From Serratia sp. UGAL515B_01 (lineage in GTDB: Bacteria; Pseudomonadota; Gammaproteobacteria; Enterobacterales; Enterobacteriaceae): 64,000 nt of DNA. The notes under the pieces are model-generated. The model ran no database searches, had not been told where the DNA came from, and saw only the letters and a program-made list of their open reading frames with translations. The position numbers and the translations under genes are program-made. Position 1 is the first letter of the stretch. Every line of letters begins with the position of its first letter. The DNA lies in NCBI RefSeq assembly GCF_033095805.1, contig NZ_CP109901.1, positions 1,860,001 through 1,924,000 of the forward strand. The letters are read 5' to 3'. This document shows, one piece after another, positions 27,495 through 36,626 of this stretch.

Positions 27495-28486
27495 TGCCGT
27501 TACTCGATATCCGCAATCTGACAATTGAATTTATGACTGCTGAAGGTCCCGTCAAAGCCGTTGACCGCGTCAGTATGACACTAACCGAAGGTGAAGTACG
27601 TGGTTTAGTGGGAGAATCTGGTTCAGGAAAAAGTCTGATCGCCAAAGCCATTTGTGGCGTGACCAAAGATAACTGGCGCGTTACCGCTGACCGCTTCCGT
27701 TTTGATGATATCGATCTGTTGCAACTGACGCCGCGCGAACGACGCAGGCTAGTTGGCCAAAACGTATCGATGATTTTTCAGGAACCACAATCCTGTTTAG
27801 ATCCTTCTGAAAACATTGGGCGCCAGTTGGCACAGGCTATCCCTGGCTCGACCTTCAAAGGCCGTTGGTGGCAACGTTTTAACTGGCGTAAACGCCGAGC
27901 TATTGAGCTTTTACACCGCGTGGGGATCAAAGATCATAAGGATGCCATGGGCAGTTTCCCTTATGAGTTAACCGAAGGTGAATGTCAAAAAGTGATGATC
28001 GCCATCGCTTTGGCCAACCAGCCAAGGTTGTTGATTGCTGATGAGCCGACCAACGCCATGGAGCCAACCACACAAGCGCAGATTTTCCGGCTGTTGGCAC
28101 GTCTGAATCAGAACAATAACACCACTATCCTGCTGATCAGCCATGATTTGCAGATGATGAGCAAGTGGGCGGACAAGGTCAACGTGCTCTACTGTGGCCA
28201 AACGGTTGAAAGCGCACAATGTGAAGATCTGCTCGCCGCACCTCATCACCCTTATACCCAAGCGCTGATCCGTGCCATGCCTGATTTTGGCCGTTCACTA
28301 CCGCATAAGAGCCGCTTGAATACGTTACCGGGTGCCATTCCATCACTGGAACATTTACCAATAGGTTGCCGTCTGGGTCCACGTTGCCCTTACGCACAGA
28401 AAAAATGTATTGAAACCCCACTCCTAAGAGCGGTGAAGAATCGCTTGTTCGCCTGCCATTTCCCGTTAAACATGGAGGAGCAATAA
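27494..28486 (+). CDS. sapD: Sap ABC transporter ATP-binding protein SapD
   Basis: A 330-residue ABC ATPase energising SapBC. Walker A is GESGSGKS about residue 40; Walker B is [12 protein letters not shown] about 180. The usual LSGGQ signature is replaced by LTEGECQK, as in other SapD proteins. The C-terminal oligopeptide-transporter extension carries the clustered cysteines ([14 protein letters not shown], about 292-305) typical of a cluster-binding motif in this family. In E. coli, SapD is also known to confer ATP-dependence on the Trk potassium systems. Confidence 0.94.
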   Translation: MPLLDIRNLTIEFMTAEGPVKAVDRVSMTLTEGEVRGLVGESGSGKSLIAKAICGVTKDNWRVTADRFRFDDIDLLQLTPRERRRLVGQNVSMIFQEPQSCLDPSENIGRQLAQAIPGSTFKGRWWQRFNWRKRRAIELLHRVGIKDHKDAMGSFPYELTEGECQKVMIAIALANQPRLLIADEPTNAMEPTTQAQIFRLLARLNQNNNTTILLISHDLQMMSKWADKVNVLYCGQTVESAQCEDLLAAPHHPYTQALIRAMPDFGRSLPHKSRLNTLPGAIPSLEHLPIGCRLGPRCPYAQKKCIETPLLRAVKNRLFACHFPLNMEEQ

Positions 28487-28487
28487 C

Positions 28488-29300
28488 ATGGAAACACTGT
28501 TGGAAGTGCGCAACCTGACCAAGACCTACCGCTACCGAACCGGGCTGTTTCGCAGACAACATATCGAAGCAGTTCACCCCGTCAGCTTTACCCTACGTGA
28601 GCGGCAAACGCTGGCGATCATCGGTGAAAACGGCTCTGGAAAATCAACCTTGGCAAAGATGCTCTCCGGCATGGTCGAACCTTCATCCGGTGAAATACTG
28701 ATTGATGATCACCCACTGGAGTTTGGTGATTACCGCTACCGTAGTCAGCTAATCCGCATGATATTTCAAGATCCCAGCACTTCACTCAACCCACGTCAAC
28801 GCATCGGTCAGTTGCTTGATGCGCCGTTAAGGTTGAATACTGAACTTGAAACTGCAGCCCGAGAGGAGCGAATTAACCAGACCTTGCGCCAAGTGGGTAT
28901 GTTGCCGGATCATGCCAATTATTACCCGCACATGCTGGCTTCAGGTCAAAAGCAGCGCGTAGCGTTGGCACGAGCGCTGATACTACAGCCTAAAGTGATT
29001 ATTGCAGATGAAGCACTCGCTTCACTGGATATGTCGATGCGCTCGCAGATCATTAATCTGATGCTAGAGCTGCAGGAAAAGCATGGCATCTCCTATATCT
29101 ATGTGACGCAACATTTGGGCATGATGAAGCACATCAGCGATCAGGTAATGGTGATGCATGAAGGTAAAATCGTCGAACGCGGCAGCACGGCTGAAGTTTT
29201 GGCTGCCCCACTGCATGATCTTACTAAACGCTTGATTAACAGTCATTTTGGTGAAGCACTGACTGCTGATGCCTGGCGGCGTGATGGTAGCAGGAACTAG
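28488..29300 (+). CDS. sapF: Sap ABC transporter ATP-binding protein SapF
   Basis: A 270-residue ABC ATPase, partner of SapD. Walker A GENGSGKS about residue 47, signature LASGQKQR about 150, Walker B VIIADEALASLD about 170, and the H-loop in YVTQHLGMM about 205. It is one base after sapD and last in the sapABCDF operon. In E. coli fabI follows; here a YdeP-type oxidoreductase gene does. Confidence 0.94.
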   Translation: METLLEVRNLTKTYRYRTGLFRRQHIEAVHPVSFTLRERQTLAIIGENGSGKSTLAKMLSGMVEPSSGEILIDDHPLEFGDYRYRSQLIRMIFQDPSTSLNPRQRIGQLLDAPLRLNTELETAAREERINQTLRQVGMLPDHANYYPHMLASGQKQRVALARALILQPKVIIADEALASLDMSMRSQIINLMLELQEKHGISYIYVTQHLGMMKHISDQVMVMHEGKIVERGSTAEVLAAPLHDLTKRLINSHFGEALTADAWRRDGSRN

Positions 29301-29723
29301 AGCAGAACAAGTCAGGCAGATCATTGCCTGGCAAACGCGGCTACTGAGACTTAGCTATTCGCTGTCCATGCGCGTCAATGACCTTTTCACCATCTTTTTT
29401 GCTAAAACCACCTTTCTATTGTGCGGGCAAAATGTCCAAAACGGCCTCTGAGAGGCGGCAAAAGCCGTTATTTCAAGCATTAACGCAATACTGCTCGTCA
29501 ATAACCGCTGTACCTTGAACAGCCATGGGGATAAATCAGCAGAATGATTGTTACGTCGGGTAGACGCATTCACACAGATACAGACGATAAACTCTTTTCA
29601 TGAACCATCGCTCTATTCGATTAGACGCCAAACCTCTTCACTCCTAGACTTGTAACGTAAGCACTCAAACTGCCTAAAAAATCACTTACTTTTTAGCTAC
29701 AACTATCCTTTGCGAAAAAAACC
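29301..29723. other. Intergenic region sapF to ydeP-like gene
   Basis: No gene is supported. A hairpin AACGGC / GCCGTT around 29440-29469, with an inner GCCTC/GAGGC pairing, is a possible sapF terminator. The last 100 bases are AT-rich and probably hold the promoter of the oxidoreductase gene; no clear ribosome-binding site is present before its ATG. Confidence 0.45.
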
Positions 29724-32030
29724 ATGAAATTCAAACCGTCAATCAGACCCTATCGCGGAGCAGCTGGCGGATGGGGCTCTTTAGAAGCTACCACCCGCTA
29801 TGTGCTCGACAGCAAGCAAGCCCTGATAAATCTGCGCAACCTGATGCACACGAATAAAACACGCGGTTTCGATTGCCCAGGGTGCGCATGGGGCGATGAC
29901 AACCAGAGTATTTTCAGCTTCTGTGAAAACGGTGCTAAAGCGGTCAGTTGGGAAGCCACTCGTCATGCCGTCGAACCGGCTTTCTTTGCTAGCCATAGCA
30001 TCAGCAGTCTACGCGAACAAAGTGATTATTTTCTGGAATACCAGGGTCGCCTGACGCATCCAATGCGTTATGATGCCAAAACGGACCGTTACCGTCCGAT
30101 CGATTGGCCAGATGCCTTGGCGCTCATTGCTCATCACATCCATAACATGGATAACCCTAACCAGATTGAACTTTATACTTCAGGCAGAACCAGCAATGAA
30201 GCCTCCTATCTTTATCAACTGTTTGGTCGCATGCTGGGCACCAGTAATTTTCCTGATTGTTCCAATATGTGTCATGAAGCAAGCGGTATAGGACTCAAGC
30301 AAAGTATTGGCGTGGGTAAAGGCACAGTACGTATGGCGGATTTTGAAAAAGCCGATGCTATTTTTGTTTTTGGTCAAAACCCCGGTACCAATCATCCTCG
30401 GATGTTACACAGCCTGAGGCAGGCCGCTAGTCGCGGCGCGCACATCGTCAGTTTCAACACCCTACGTGAACCAGGGTTGGAACGATTTGCCGATCCGCAA
30501 AGCCCAATCCATATGTTGACACCAAAATCATCGCCTATCAGCTCTGCTTACTTCCAACCTAATCTCGGTGGAGATATGGCGGCGGTTCGCGGGATGGTAA
30601 AAGCCCTATTAGAAAACCACCGCCTACGATTGGCTGCCAACAAAGCGGGTATATTTAACCAACGATTTATCGATGAATACTGTGTGGACATTGATGAGTA
30701 CCTGGCTCAGGTCGATGCCACTTCTTGGCGACAAATCACCACACAATCAGGTTTAACGGAAGCCCAATTACGCCATGCGGCTAAAATCTATCAAGACGCA
30801 AACCGGATTATCTGCACTTGGGCCATGGGGATCACGCAGCACAAGCACTCAGTGGCAACAGTCCGCGAAATTACCAACCTGCAACTCCTGTTCGGTCAGT
30901 TAGGTAAACCAGGTGCTGGGCTATGTCCAGTTCGAGGTCATAGTAATGTACAAGGCAATCGTACGATGGGCATCGACGAAAAAGCACCCAAAGCGTTGCT
31001 TGACAACCTAGAACAACACTTTGGGTTTACGCCAAACCGCACTATTGGCCATAACACGGTTGAAGCGATAGAAGCAATGCTGCGTGGCGAGGTCAAGGTG
31101 CTGATCGCGCTTGGGGGAAATCTGGCAGCAGCGGCCCCGGACACTGAACGAACGGCTCAAGCACTGCGTTGCTGTGATTTAACGGTTCATATCAGCACCA
31201 AGTTGAACCGCAGTCATCTGATCACCGGCAAAGACGCATTAATCCTGCCAACATTGGGGCGTACAGAATTGGATATACAAGCTACTGGCCCTCAATATAT
31301 TACGGTGGAGGATTCTTTTAGCATGGTGCATGCTTCTGAAGGTATCGCCAAACCCTTGGCGACTACACAACGTTCAGAAACAGCCATTGTTTGCGGTATT
31401 GCTCATTCAGTGTTGGGTAACAAAAAACTGGATTGGTTGGCTCTGGCAGATGACTATTCCCTGATTAGGCGGCACATTCAGGCCACCATCCCGGGTTTTG
31501 ACGATTTTAACCAACGTTGCGAACAACCGGGGGGATTTTATCTGGGTAATGCAGCTGCAGAACTCCGTTTTGCTACGCCAAGCGGCAAGGCGCATTTTAG
31601 TGCTGCCCGGTTACCTGAGTCATTATTCCCGCAGAGTACGTCTGAATCCCCCCCATTCGTGCTACAGACACTGCGCTCACACGATCAGTACAACACCACG
31701 ATTTACGGGCTCGACGATCGCTATCGCGGTGTTTACGGCCAACGTGAGGTACTATTTATCCACCCGCAGGATCTAGCCGATCTTGGCCTACAGGAGGGTG
31801 AGCTGGTAGAAATTGAAACCCTATGGAACGACGGTGTGATCAGGAAGGTTTCTGGATTCAAGCTGGTCAGCTACGCCATTCCGCGCGGAAATCTGGCTGC
31901 CTATTATCCGGAAACCAACCCGTTGGTTCCGCTGGCCAGCTTTGGCGATGGCACGGGTACCCCTACTTCCAAGTCTATTCCTGTGGCGATTAGGCGCTGT
32001 GCTCTTAAGCCGACACAGCGCATAGTCTGA
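29724..32030 (+). CDS. ydeP: FdhF/YdeP family molybdopterin oxidoreductase
   Basis: A 768-residue protein of the molybdopterin oxidoreductase superfamily, most like E. coli YdeP (759 residues), which is involved in acid resistance and belongs to the EvgA regulon; its substrate is unknown. It begins with the YdeP-type RGAAGGWG and GFDCPGCAWG, where the cysteines replace the full [4Fe-4S] motif of formate dehydrogenases. The CPGC pair, YTSGRTSNEASYLYQL, GHSNVQGNRT and HDQYNTTIYGLDDRYRG are family signatures. CHEASG at about residue 185 lies where FdhF has its metal-ligand region. The gene stands between sapF and rnb, where E. coli has fabI and other genes. Family is certain; naming as YdeP orthologue is slightly less so. 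Confidence 0.85.
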   Translation: MKFKPSIRPYRGAAGGWGSLEATTRYVLDSKQALINLRNLMHTNKTRGFDCPGCAWGDDNQSIFSFCENGAKAVSWEATRHAVEPAFFASHSISSLREQSDYFLEYQGRLTHPMRYDAKTDRYRPIDWPDALALIAHHIHNMDNPNQIELYTSGRTSNEASYLYQLFGRMLGTSNFPDCSNMCHEASGIGLKQSIGVGKGTVRMADFEKADAIFVFGQNPGTNHPRMLHSLRQAASRGAHIVSFNTLREPGLERFADPQSPIHMLTPKSSPISSAYFQPNLGGDMAAVRGMVKALLENHRLRLAANKAGIFNQRFIDEYCVDIDEYLAQVDATSWRQITTQSGLTEAQLRHAAKIYQDANRIICTWAMGITQHKHSVATVREITNLQLLFGQLGKPGAGLCPVRGHSNVQGNRTMGIDEKAPKALLDNLEQHFGFTPNRTIGHNTVEAIEAMLRGEVKVLIALGGNLAAAAPDTERTAQALRCCDLTVHISTKLNRSHLITGKDALILPTLGRTELDIQATGPQYITVEDSFSMVHASEGIAKPLATTQRSETAIVCGIAHSVLGNKKLDWLALADDYSLIRRHIQATIPGFDDFNQRCEQPGGFYLGNAAAELRFATPSGKAHFSAARLPESLFPQSTSESPPFVLQTLRSHDQYNTTIYGLDDRYRGVYGQREVLFIHPQDLADLGLQEGELVEIETLWNDGVIRKVSGFKLVSYAIPRGNLAAYYPETNPLVPLASFGDGTGTPTSKSIPVAIRRCALKPTQRIV

Positions 32031-32212
32031 GGCTGGCGATTAACAAACCATTGCTGCTTTAGCCCTGGCTTGTTAATCATTTATTGTTCGTTGAAAGTGC
32101 TGATCACCAGCCTGCGTGTCAAAAGTGTGAGGTTAGGCTTGCTCGCAGCAGGTGATTCGCGTAAAACTGTCTGCCGCAAATCTTGCCACTCACAACCCAT
32201 TCACTGGACGAT

Positions 32213-34147
32213 ATGTTTCAAGATAACCCGCTGCTGGCGCAGCTTAAACAGCAACTTCACTCTCAAACCCCACGTGTTGAAGGCGTAGTCAAAGGGACTG
32301 AGAAAGGTTTTGGCTTTTTAGAGGTCGACGGTCAAAAGAGCTATTTCATTCCTCCGCCATACATGAAAAAAGTCATGCACGGAGATCGTATCGTCGCCAC
32401 CCTGCATACGGAAAAAGAGCGTGAAATCGCTGAGCCGGAAACTCTGGTTGAGCCTTTTCTGTCACGTTTTGTTGGCCGCGTACAAAAGAAAGATGATCGT
32501 CTGTCTATCGTCCCCGACCACCCCTTATTAAAAGAAGCTATCCAATGTCGTCCTGCGCGTGAACTGAACCATGCCTTCCAAAACGGTGATTGGGCGGTAG
32601 CAGAAATGCGTCGTCATCCGCTGAAAGGCGATCGTGCTTTCTATGCCGATTTAACTCAGTTCATTACTGATGGTGACGATCATTTCGCACCATGGTGGGT
32701 AACGCTGGCACGTCATAATCTTGAAAAAGAAGCGCCAGAAATGGTGCCCGTTACCGAACATGATACCTCACTCACCCGTGTTGACCTTACTGCGTTCGAC
32801 TTTGTGACTATTGATAGCGCGAGTACTGAAGATATGGATGATGCGCTACATGTTCAGGATAACGGCGACGGGTCAATACAGTTGACCATCGCCATTGCCG
32901 ACCCGACGACTTACGTGGAACAAGGCAGTAATCTGGATGATATCGCACGCAAACGCGCTTTCACCAATTACCTGCCCGGTTTTAACATTCCCATGTTGCC
33001 ACGCGATTTATCCGACAATCTGTGTTCCCTTCGCCCTAATGAACGTAGACCCGCCCTCGCCTGCCGAGTCACTGTAACCGCAGACGGTGCGTTAGGGAAT
33101 GACATTCATTTCTTCACTGCAGAGATCGAGTCCAAAGCCAAGCTGGTTTATGATGAGGTATCTGACTGGTTGGAAGGGGTTACTGGCTGGCAACCCCCCA
33201 GTGAAGCCATCGCCCAGCAGATCACCTTGCTTAAGCAGGTTTGTGATGTGCGCAATGCCTGGCGTCATCAACATGCGCTTGTGTTTAAGGAACGTCCTGA
33301 CTATCGTTTCGTGCTTGGGGAAAAAGGCGATGTGCTGGATATCGTTACTGAGCAACGCCGTATCGCCAACCGCATCGTTGAAGAATGCATGATAGCTGCC
33401 AATGTGTGTGCTGCTATCGTACTGCGCGATCGTCTAGGCTTTGGCATCTACAACGTTCACAACGGTTTTGATCCTGCACTGATAGAGCAAACAATCAGCG
33501 TGTTACAAGCCAACAATGTCGAGGCTGAGGCTGAAAAACTGCTAACGCTACAAGGATTCTGCGAACTACGCCGCCATCTTGATGCTCAGCCTACTCAATT
33601 TTTGGATGGTCGCATCCGTCGTTTCCAGACCTTTGCTGAAATTAGCACTGTTCCAGGCCCACATTTTGGTCTGGGGTTAGAAGCTTACGCCACCTGGACC
33701 TCGCCTATTCGCAAATACAGCGACATGGTCAATCATCGTTTGCTGAAAAGCATCATCTATGAACAATCTGCCGAAAAACCACAGGATGAGATAACACTAC
33801 AGTTGGCCGAACGACGTCGCCTGAATCGTATGGCAGAACGCGATGTTGGTGATTGGTTGTATGCACAGTTCCTAAAAGATAAAGCCGGTACAGACGCGCG
33901 TTTCGACGCTGAGATCATTGATGTGACACGTGGTGGCCTGCGTGTACGGCTACTGGATAACGGTGCGGTCGCGTTTATCCCTGCACCGTTCATTCATGCG
34001 GTGCGCGATGAGTTGGTATGTAGCCAAGAAACAGGCACCGTTCAGATTAAAGGTGAAGTGGTTTATCGCCAGAGCGATAGCTTGCAAGTGAACATTACCG
34101 AAGTCCGTATGGAGACCCGCAGCGTGATCGCCAAACCGGTGGCATAA
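32213..34147 (+). CDS. rnb: Exoribonuclease II
   Basis: A 644-residue processive 3'-5' exoribonuclease, same length as E. coli RNase II. Two N-terminal cold-shock RNA-binding domains (residues 1-180, with KGFGFLEV) precede the RNB catalytic domain, where [17 protein letters not shown] about 195-212 provides the metal-binding aspartates and [17 protein letters not shown] about 495-512 is the second conserved block. A C-terminal S1 domain (about 555-644) follows. The ATG at 32213 is chosen over a frame start at 32183 because [10 protein letters not shown] is the family N-terminus. A strong terminator follows. Confidence 0.96.
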   Translation: MFQDNPLLAQLKQQLHSQTPRVEGVVKGTEKGFGFLEVDGQKSYFIPPPYMKKVMHGDRIVATLHTEKEREIAEPETLVEPFLSRFVGRVQKKDDRLSIVPDHPLLKEAIQCRPARELNHAFQNGDWAVAEMRRHPLKGDRAFYADLTQFITDGDDHFAPWWVTLARHNLEKEAPEMVPVTEHDTSLTRVDLTAFDFVTIDSASTEDMDDALHVQDNGDGSIQLTIAIADPTTYVEQGSNLDDIARKRAFTNYLPGFNIPMLPRDLSDNLCSLRPNERRPALACRVTVTADGALGNDIHFFTAEIESKAKLVYDEVSDWLEGVTGWQPPSEAIAQQITLLKQVCDVRNAWRHQHALVFKERPDYRFVLGEKGDVLDIVTEQRRIANRIVEECMIAANVCAAIVLRDRLGFGIYNVHNGFDPALIEQTISVLQANNVEAEAEKLLTLQGFCELRRHLDAQPTQFLDGRIRRFQTFAEISTVPGPHFGLGLEAYATWTSPIRKYSDMVNHRLLKSIIYEQSAEKPQDEITLQLAERRRLNRMAERDVGDWLYAQFLKDKAGTDARFDAEIIDVTRGGLRVRLLDNGAVAFIPAPFIHAVRDELVCSQETGTVQIKGEVVYRQSDSLQVNITEVRMETRSVIAKPVA

Positions 34148-34200
34148 ACTCTGCTCGTATGCCGTATACCTTACATTTCAGGTAAACACAGCCCACCAAG

Positions 34201-34237
34201 GCGATACCCTTTGCAATTTTCTGGGTATCGTCTTTTT
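34201..34237 (+). terminator. Rho-independent terminator of rnb
   Basis: Stem GCGATACCC / GGGTATCGT with a 13-base loop and a TTTTT run at 34233-34237. It sits directly beside the IS1 remnant. Confidence 0.85.
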
Positions 34238-34248
34238 GCTTACTAGAG

Positions 34249-34796
34249 CAAATCGTTGACCTTTCTATGAACAACTTATGAACAACTCAGCTATCCGCGA
34301 TACCGCACGGACGTTGCATATCAGTATCAATGCTGTTCTGCGCGCCTTAAAAAAACTCTCGCCGCGATGTGTAACTACGCTGCCACTGGACAACCTGTAA
34401 ATCCAGCTCATCTGCGAAGTGGATGAGATGGGGGCATTTGTAGGCAGCAAGAAGCAACAGCGCTGGTTGTCGTATGCATGGGAACCCCGTCTCAAACGTA
34501 TTGTTGCCCATGCTTTGGGTTGCCGAAGTAAAAAGACTTTTCGTAAGTTATTGACGCTGTCAGTGGGTTTTAATGTTGCCTTCTGGTGCACAGATAACGT
34601 CAGCGCTTACGACATGCTGCCGAATGAAAAGCACATCATAGGTGCGCTTTATACACAACGAATTGAGCGTGAAAATCTGAATCTTCGCAACCGATTAAAA
34701 CGGCTAAATTATAAGACTCTCGGAGACTCAAAATCAGTAGAAATACATGACAAAATTATCGGTATATTCATCGAGCGTGAGTATTACCTGCAATGA
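34249..34796 (+). mobile_element. IS1-family transposase remnant (insA/insB), inactive
   Basis: Translated pieces match IS1 InsA and InsB in order: QIVDL and MNNSAIRDTARTLHISIN from InsA, the A-rich frameshift site AAAAAAACTC, then CEVDEMGAFVGSK, YTQRIERENLNLRNRLKRL and SKSVEIHDKIIG from InsB. The left end with its inverted repeat and the first half of insA are missing. An 11-bp tandem duplication (TATGAACAACT twice, 34266-34287) breaks the insA frame and a TAA stop interrupts the region near 34398. Bases 34419-34796 alone encode an InsB-like fragment. It is a dead relic lying between rnb and the aldolase island, and may mark the point where the island joined. Confidence 0.9.
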
Positions 34797-34861
34797 CCAA
34801 ATCTACACATTGAATACACGACCGGAACACGCGTATATTGCCCCAAGTACTACTTCGAACA

Positions 34862-35527
34862 TCAACCCAGCAGTTTAGTACCAAAAGCGCCTTGCCAGTC
34901 CTGTTCAAACTTCTCTATCGCCGCCTGCACCGCTGGCGTTGCAACAAACTGTTCTGCCACATCAACCGGTAAGGTGATCGATTGGCAACCGGCCAGCAGG
35001 CATTCCAAGACCTGACGTGGCGTTTTGAAGCTGGCTGCCAACACTTTGGCGTGCGGTGCATGCAACATCAGCAATTGTTGCAATTCATGTACCATTTCAA
35101 TTCCGTCACCGCCTTGAGCGTCAAGACGATTAACATAGGGTGCAACATATTCAGCCCCTGCCAATGCGGCAATCAATCCCTGGCCTGCACCATAGACAGC
35201 GGTACCCAACGTTGGGATCGACATGGATTTCAACTTTTTGATGGCCGCCAGCCCTTCTGCTGTGGCAGGGATCTTCACCACAAGACCCGGTATACGCTGA
35301 TTCAGCAGTACAGCTTCCGCAATCATGCCTTCAGCATTGCTGGCCATCACCTGCGCAAACAGTTTACCGGTTCCGCCTAATGCATCACGCAACGCCGGGA
35401 GGACTTCCCAGATTGGCTTTCCTTCTTTTGCAACGATGCTTGGGTTGGTAGTAATACCATGTAGCGGCAATACACGTGCCAGACGTTTTACAGCAGAAAC
35501 ATCTGCAGTATCGAGATAAAGTTCCAT
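34862..35527 (-). CDS. fsaA: Fructose-6-phosphate aldolase / transaldolase-like protein
   Basis: A 221-residue member of the small transaldolase subfamily (FsaA 220, FsaB of E. coli). These enzymes split fructose-6-phosphate into dihydroxyacetone and glyceraldehyde-3-phosphate, or catalyse the reverse aldol reaction. Schiff-base Lys85 (GLVVKIP), Tyr131 in [10 protein letters not shown] and FKTPRQ are conserved at matching positions. AGGAG-type ribosome-binding site lies just upstream. It is divergent from ybiY-ybiW; E. coli has fsaA (mipB) next to the same ybiY-ybiW pair, so the three genes probably form one metabolic unit. Confidence 0.9.
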   Translation of the reverse strand: MELYLDTADVSAVKRLARVLPLHGITTNPSIVAKEGKPIWEVLPALRDALGGTGKLFAQVMASNAEGMIAEAVLLNQRIPGLVVKIPATAEGLAAIKKLKSMSIPTLGTAVYGAGQGLIAALAGAEYVAPYVNRLDAQGGDGIEMVHELQQLLMLHAPHAKVLAASFKTPRQVLECLLAGCQSITLPVDVAEQFVATPAVQAAIEKFEQDWQGAFGTKLLG

Positions 35528-35647
35528 ATTATTCTCCTTATTTTTATCGGTGGATATACTTTGTCTTTCAAGCTACAGCAATTGTAACGTTTGAGCATCA
35601 GCAAGGTTGCAATGTGAACAATAATAGATCATTTAAATTGCTATTTT

Positions 35648-35661
35648 TTGATCACAATCAA
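35648..35661. promoter_or_regulatory. FNR-type binding site in the fsaA-ybiY divergent region
   Basis: TTGATCACAATCAA matches the FNR consensus TTGAT-N4-ATCAA with both arms perfect. It lies 59-72 bases upstream of the ybiY start and 121 bases upstream of fsaA. Anaerobic activation of ybiY-ybiW, whose products are destroyed by oxygen, would be expected. Confidence 0.75.
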
Positions 35662-35674
35662 ATCAAATTTCATT

Positions 35675-35694
35675 CGAAAGTTATTTAGTTTTCG
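35675..35694. promoter_or_regulatory. Candidate DeoR-family operator near ybiY
   Basis: Inverted repeat CGAAA-N10-TTTCG, 26-45 bases upstream of the ybiY start. TTTCG-like half-sites are typical for DeoR-family repressors, and a DeoR gene (yciT) ends the same cluster. Speculative. Confidence 0.35.
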
Positions 35695-35719
35695 TAAGGA
35701 AAATCTCACGGGTGACAAA

Positions 35720-36622
35720 ATGCTTTTTAATCTGCAGCGCTACTCAACACATGACGGACCAGGTATACGCAGTGTAGTGTTCCTAAAGGGATGCTCACTT
35801 AGCTGCCGTTGGTGTCAAAATCCAGAAAGCCGTTCCCGTCAAAAAGATATGTTGTTTGATGGTCGCCTTTGCCTGACGGGTTGTAACCTGTGTAGTGAAC
35901 GTTGCCCGCATGCTATTACTCGCATTGACGACTCCACACTGAAATTGCAGCGCACACTGCTCACTGACGCCGATTATGAGGTATTAACCGGCTATTGCCC
36001 AACCGGCGCACTCAGCGTTTGTGGTACGGCTATCGATATTGATAGTGTTATGGCCGAAGTGATGCGCGATAAACCCTTTTATCTGCGCAGCGGTGGCGGT
36101 TTGACACTTTCAGGTGGCGAGCCCTTCATGCAGCCGGAGATCGCCGCAGAGTTGCTTAGGCGCGGGCGTGAAACGGGCATCCACACTGCAGTGGAATCCT
36201 GTCTGCATACACCCTGGTCCTACATTGAACCGTCTTTACCTTGGCTGGATTTAATGCTGGCGGACCTCAAACATGTCGATAAGGTTCGTTTCAAAGAATG
36301 GACCGGCGGTTCTGCCAAACGTGTGATGGATAACTTCCGCCGTTTGGCAATCGCTGACATACCGATCACGGTACGCGTTCCCTTGATCCCTGGATTCAAT
36401 GCCGACCACGCTTCGATTAATAGCATTGTCGACTTTGCTGCTGATGAAATCGGCGTAAAAGAAATCCACTTTTTGCCTTATCACACGCTGGGGATCAATA
36501 AGTACAACCTGCTTGACATTCCTTATTTCGCTTCCCATACCTCACTGAATGATCCTGAATTGCTGGCTTATGCAGAAGATTATGCCAGCGCTAAAGGTCT
36601 TACCGCTATTTTGCGAGGATAA
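35720..36622 (+). CDS. ybiY: Glycyl-radical enzyme activating protein (radical SAM), YbiY-like
   Basis: A 300-residue radical-SAM activase that makes the glycyl radical in its partner YbiW. The start MLFNLQRYS at 35720 is chosen because it is the family N-terminus; a longer frame from 35648 overlaps the promoter. The SAM cluster motif CSLSCRWC (Cys25, 29, 32) follows the [10 protein letters not shown] signature, and an inserted ferredoxin-like cluster motif begins at Cys51 ([12 protein letters not shown]). [15 protein letters not shown] about 127-141 is another family block. Four bases separate it from ybiW. Iron-sulfur clusters make it oxygen-sensitive, which fits the FNR-type site upstream. 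Confidence 0.92.
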   Translation: MLFNLQRYSTHDGPGIRSVVFLKGCSLSCRWCQNPESRSRQKDMLFDGRLCLTGCNLCSERCPHAITRIDDSTLKLQRTLLTDADYEVLTGYCPTGALSVCGTAIDIDSVMAEVMRDKPFYLRSGGGLTLSGGEPFMQPEIAAELLRRGRETGIHTAVESCLHTPWSYIEPSLPWLDLMLADLKHVDKVRFKEWTGGSAKRVMDNFRRLAIADIPITVRVPLIPGFNADHASINSIVDFAADEIGVKEIHFLPYHTLGINKYNLLDIPYFASHTSLNDPELLAYAEDYASAKGLTAILRG

Positions 36623-36626
36623 CATA

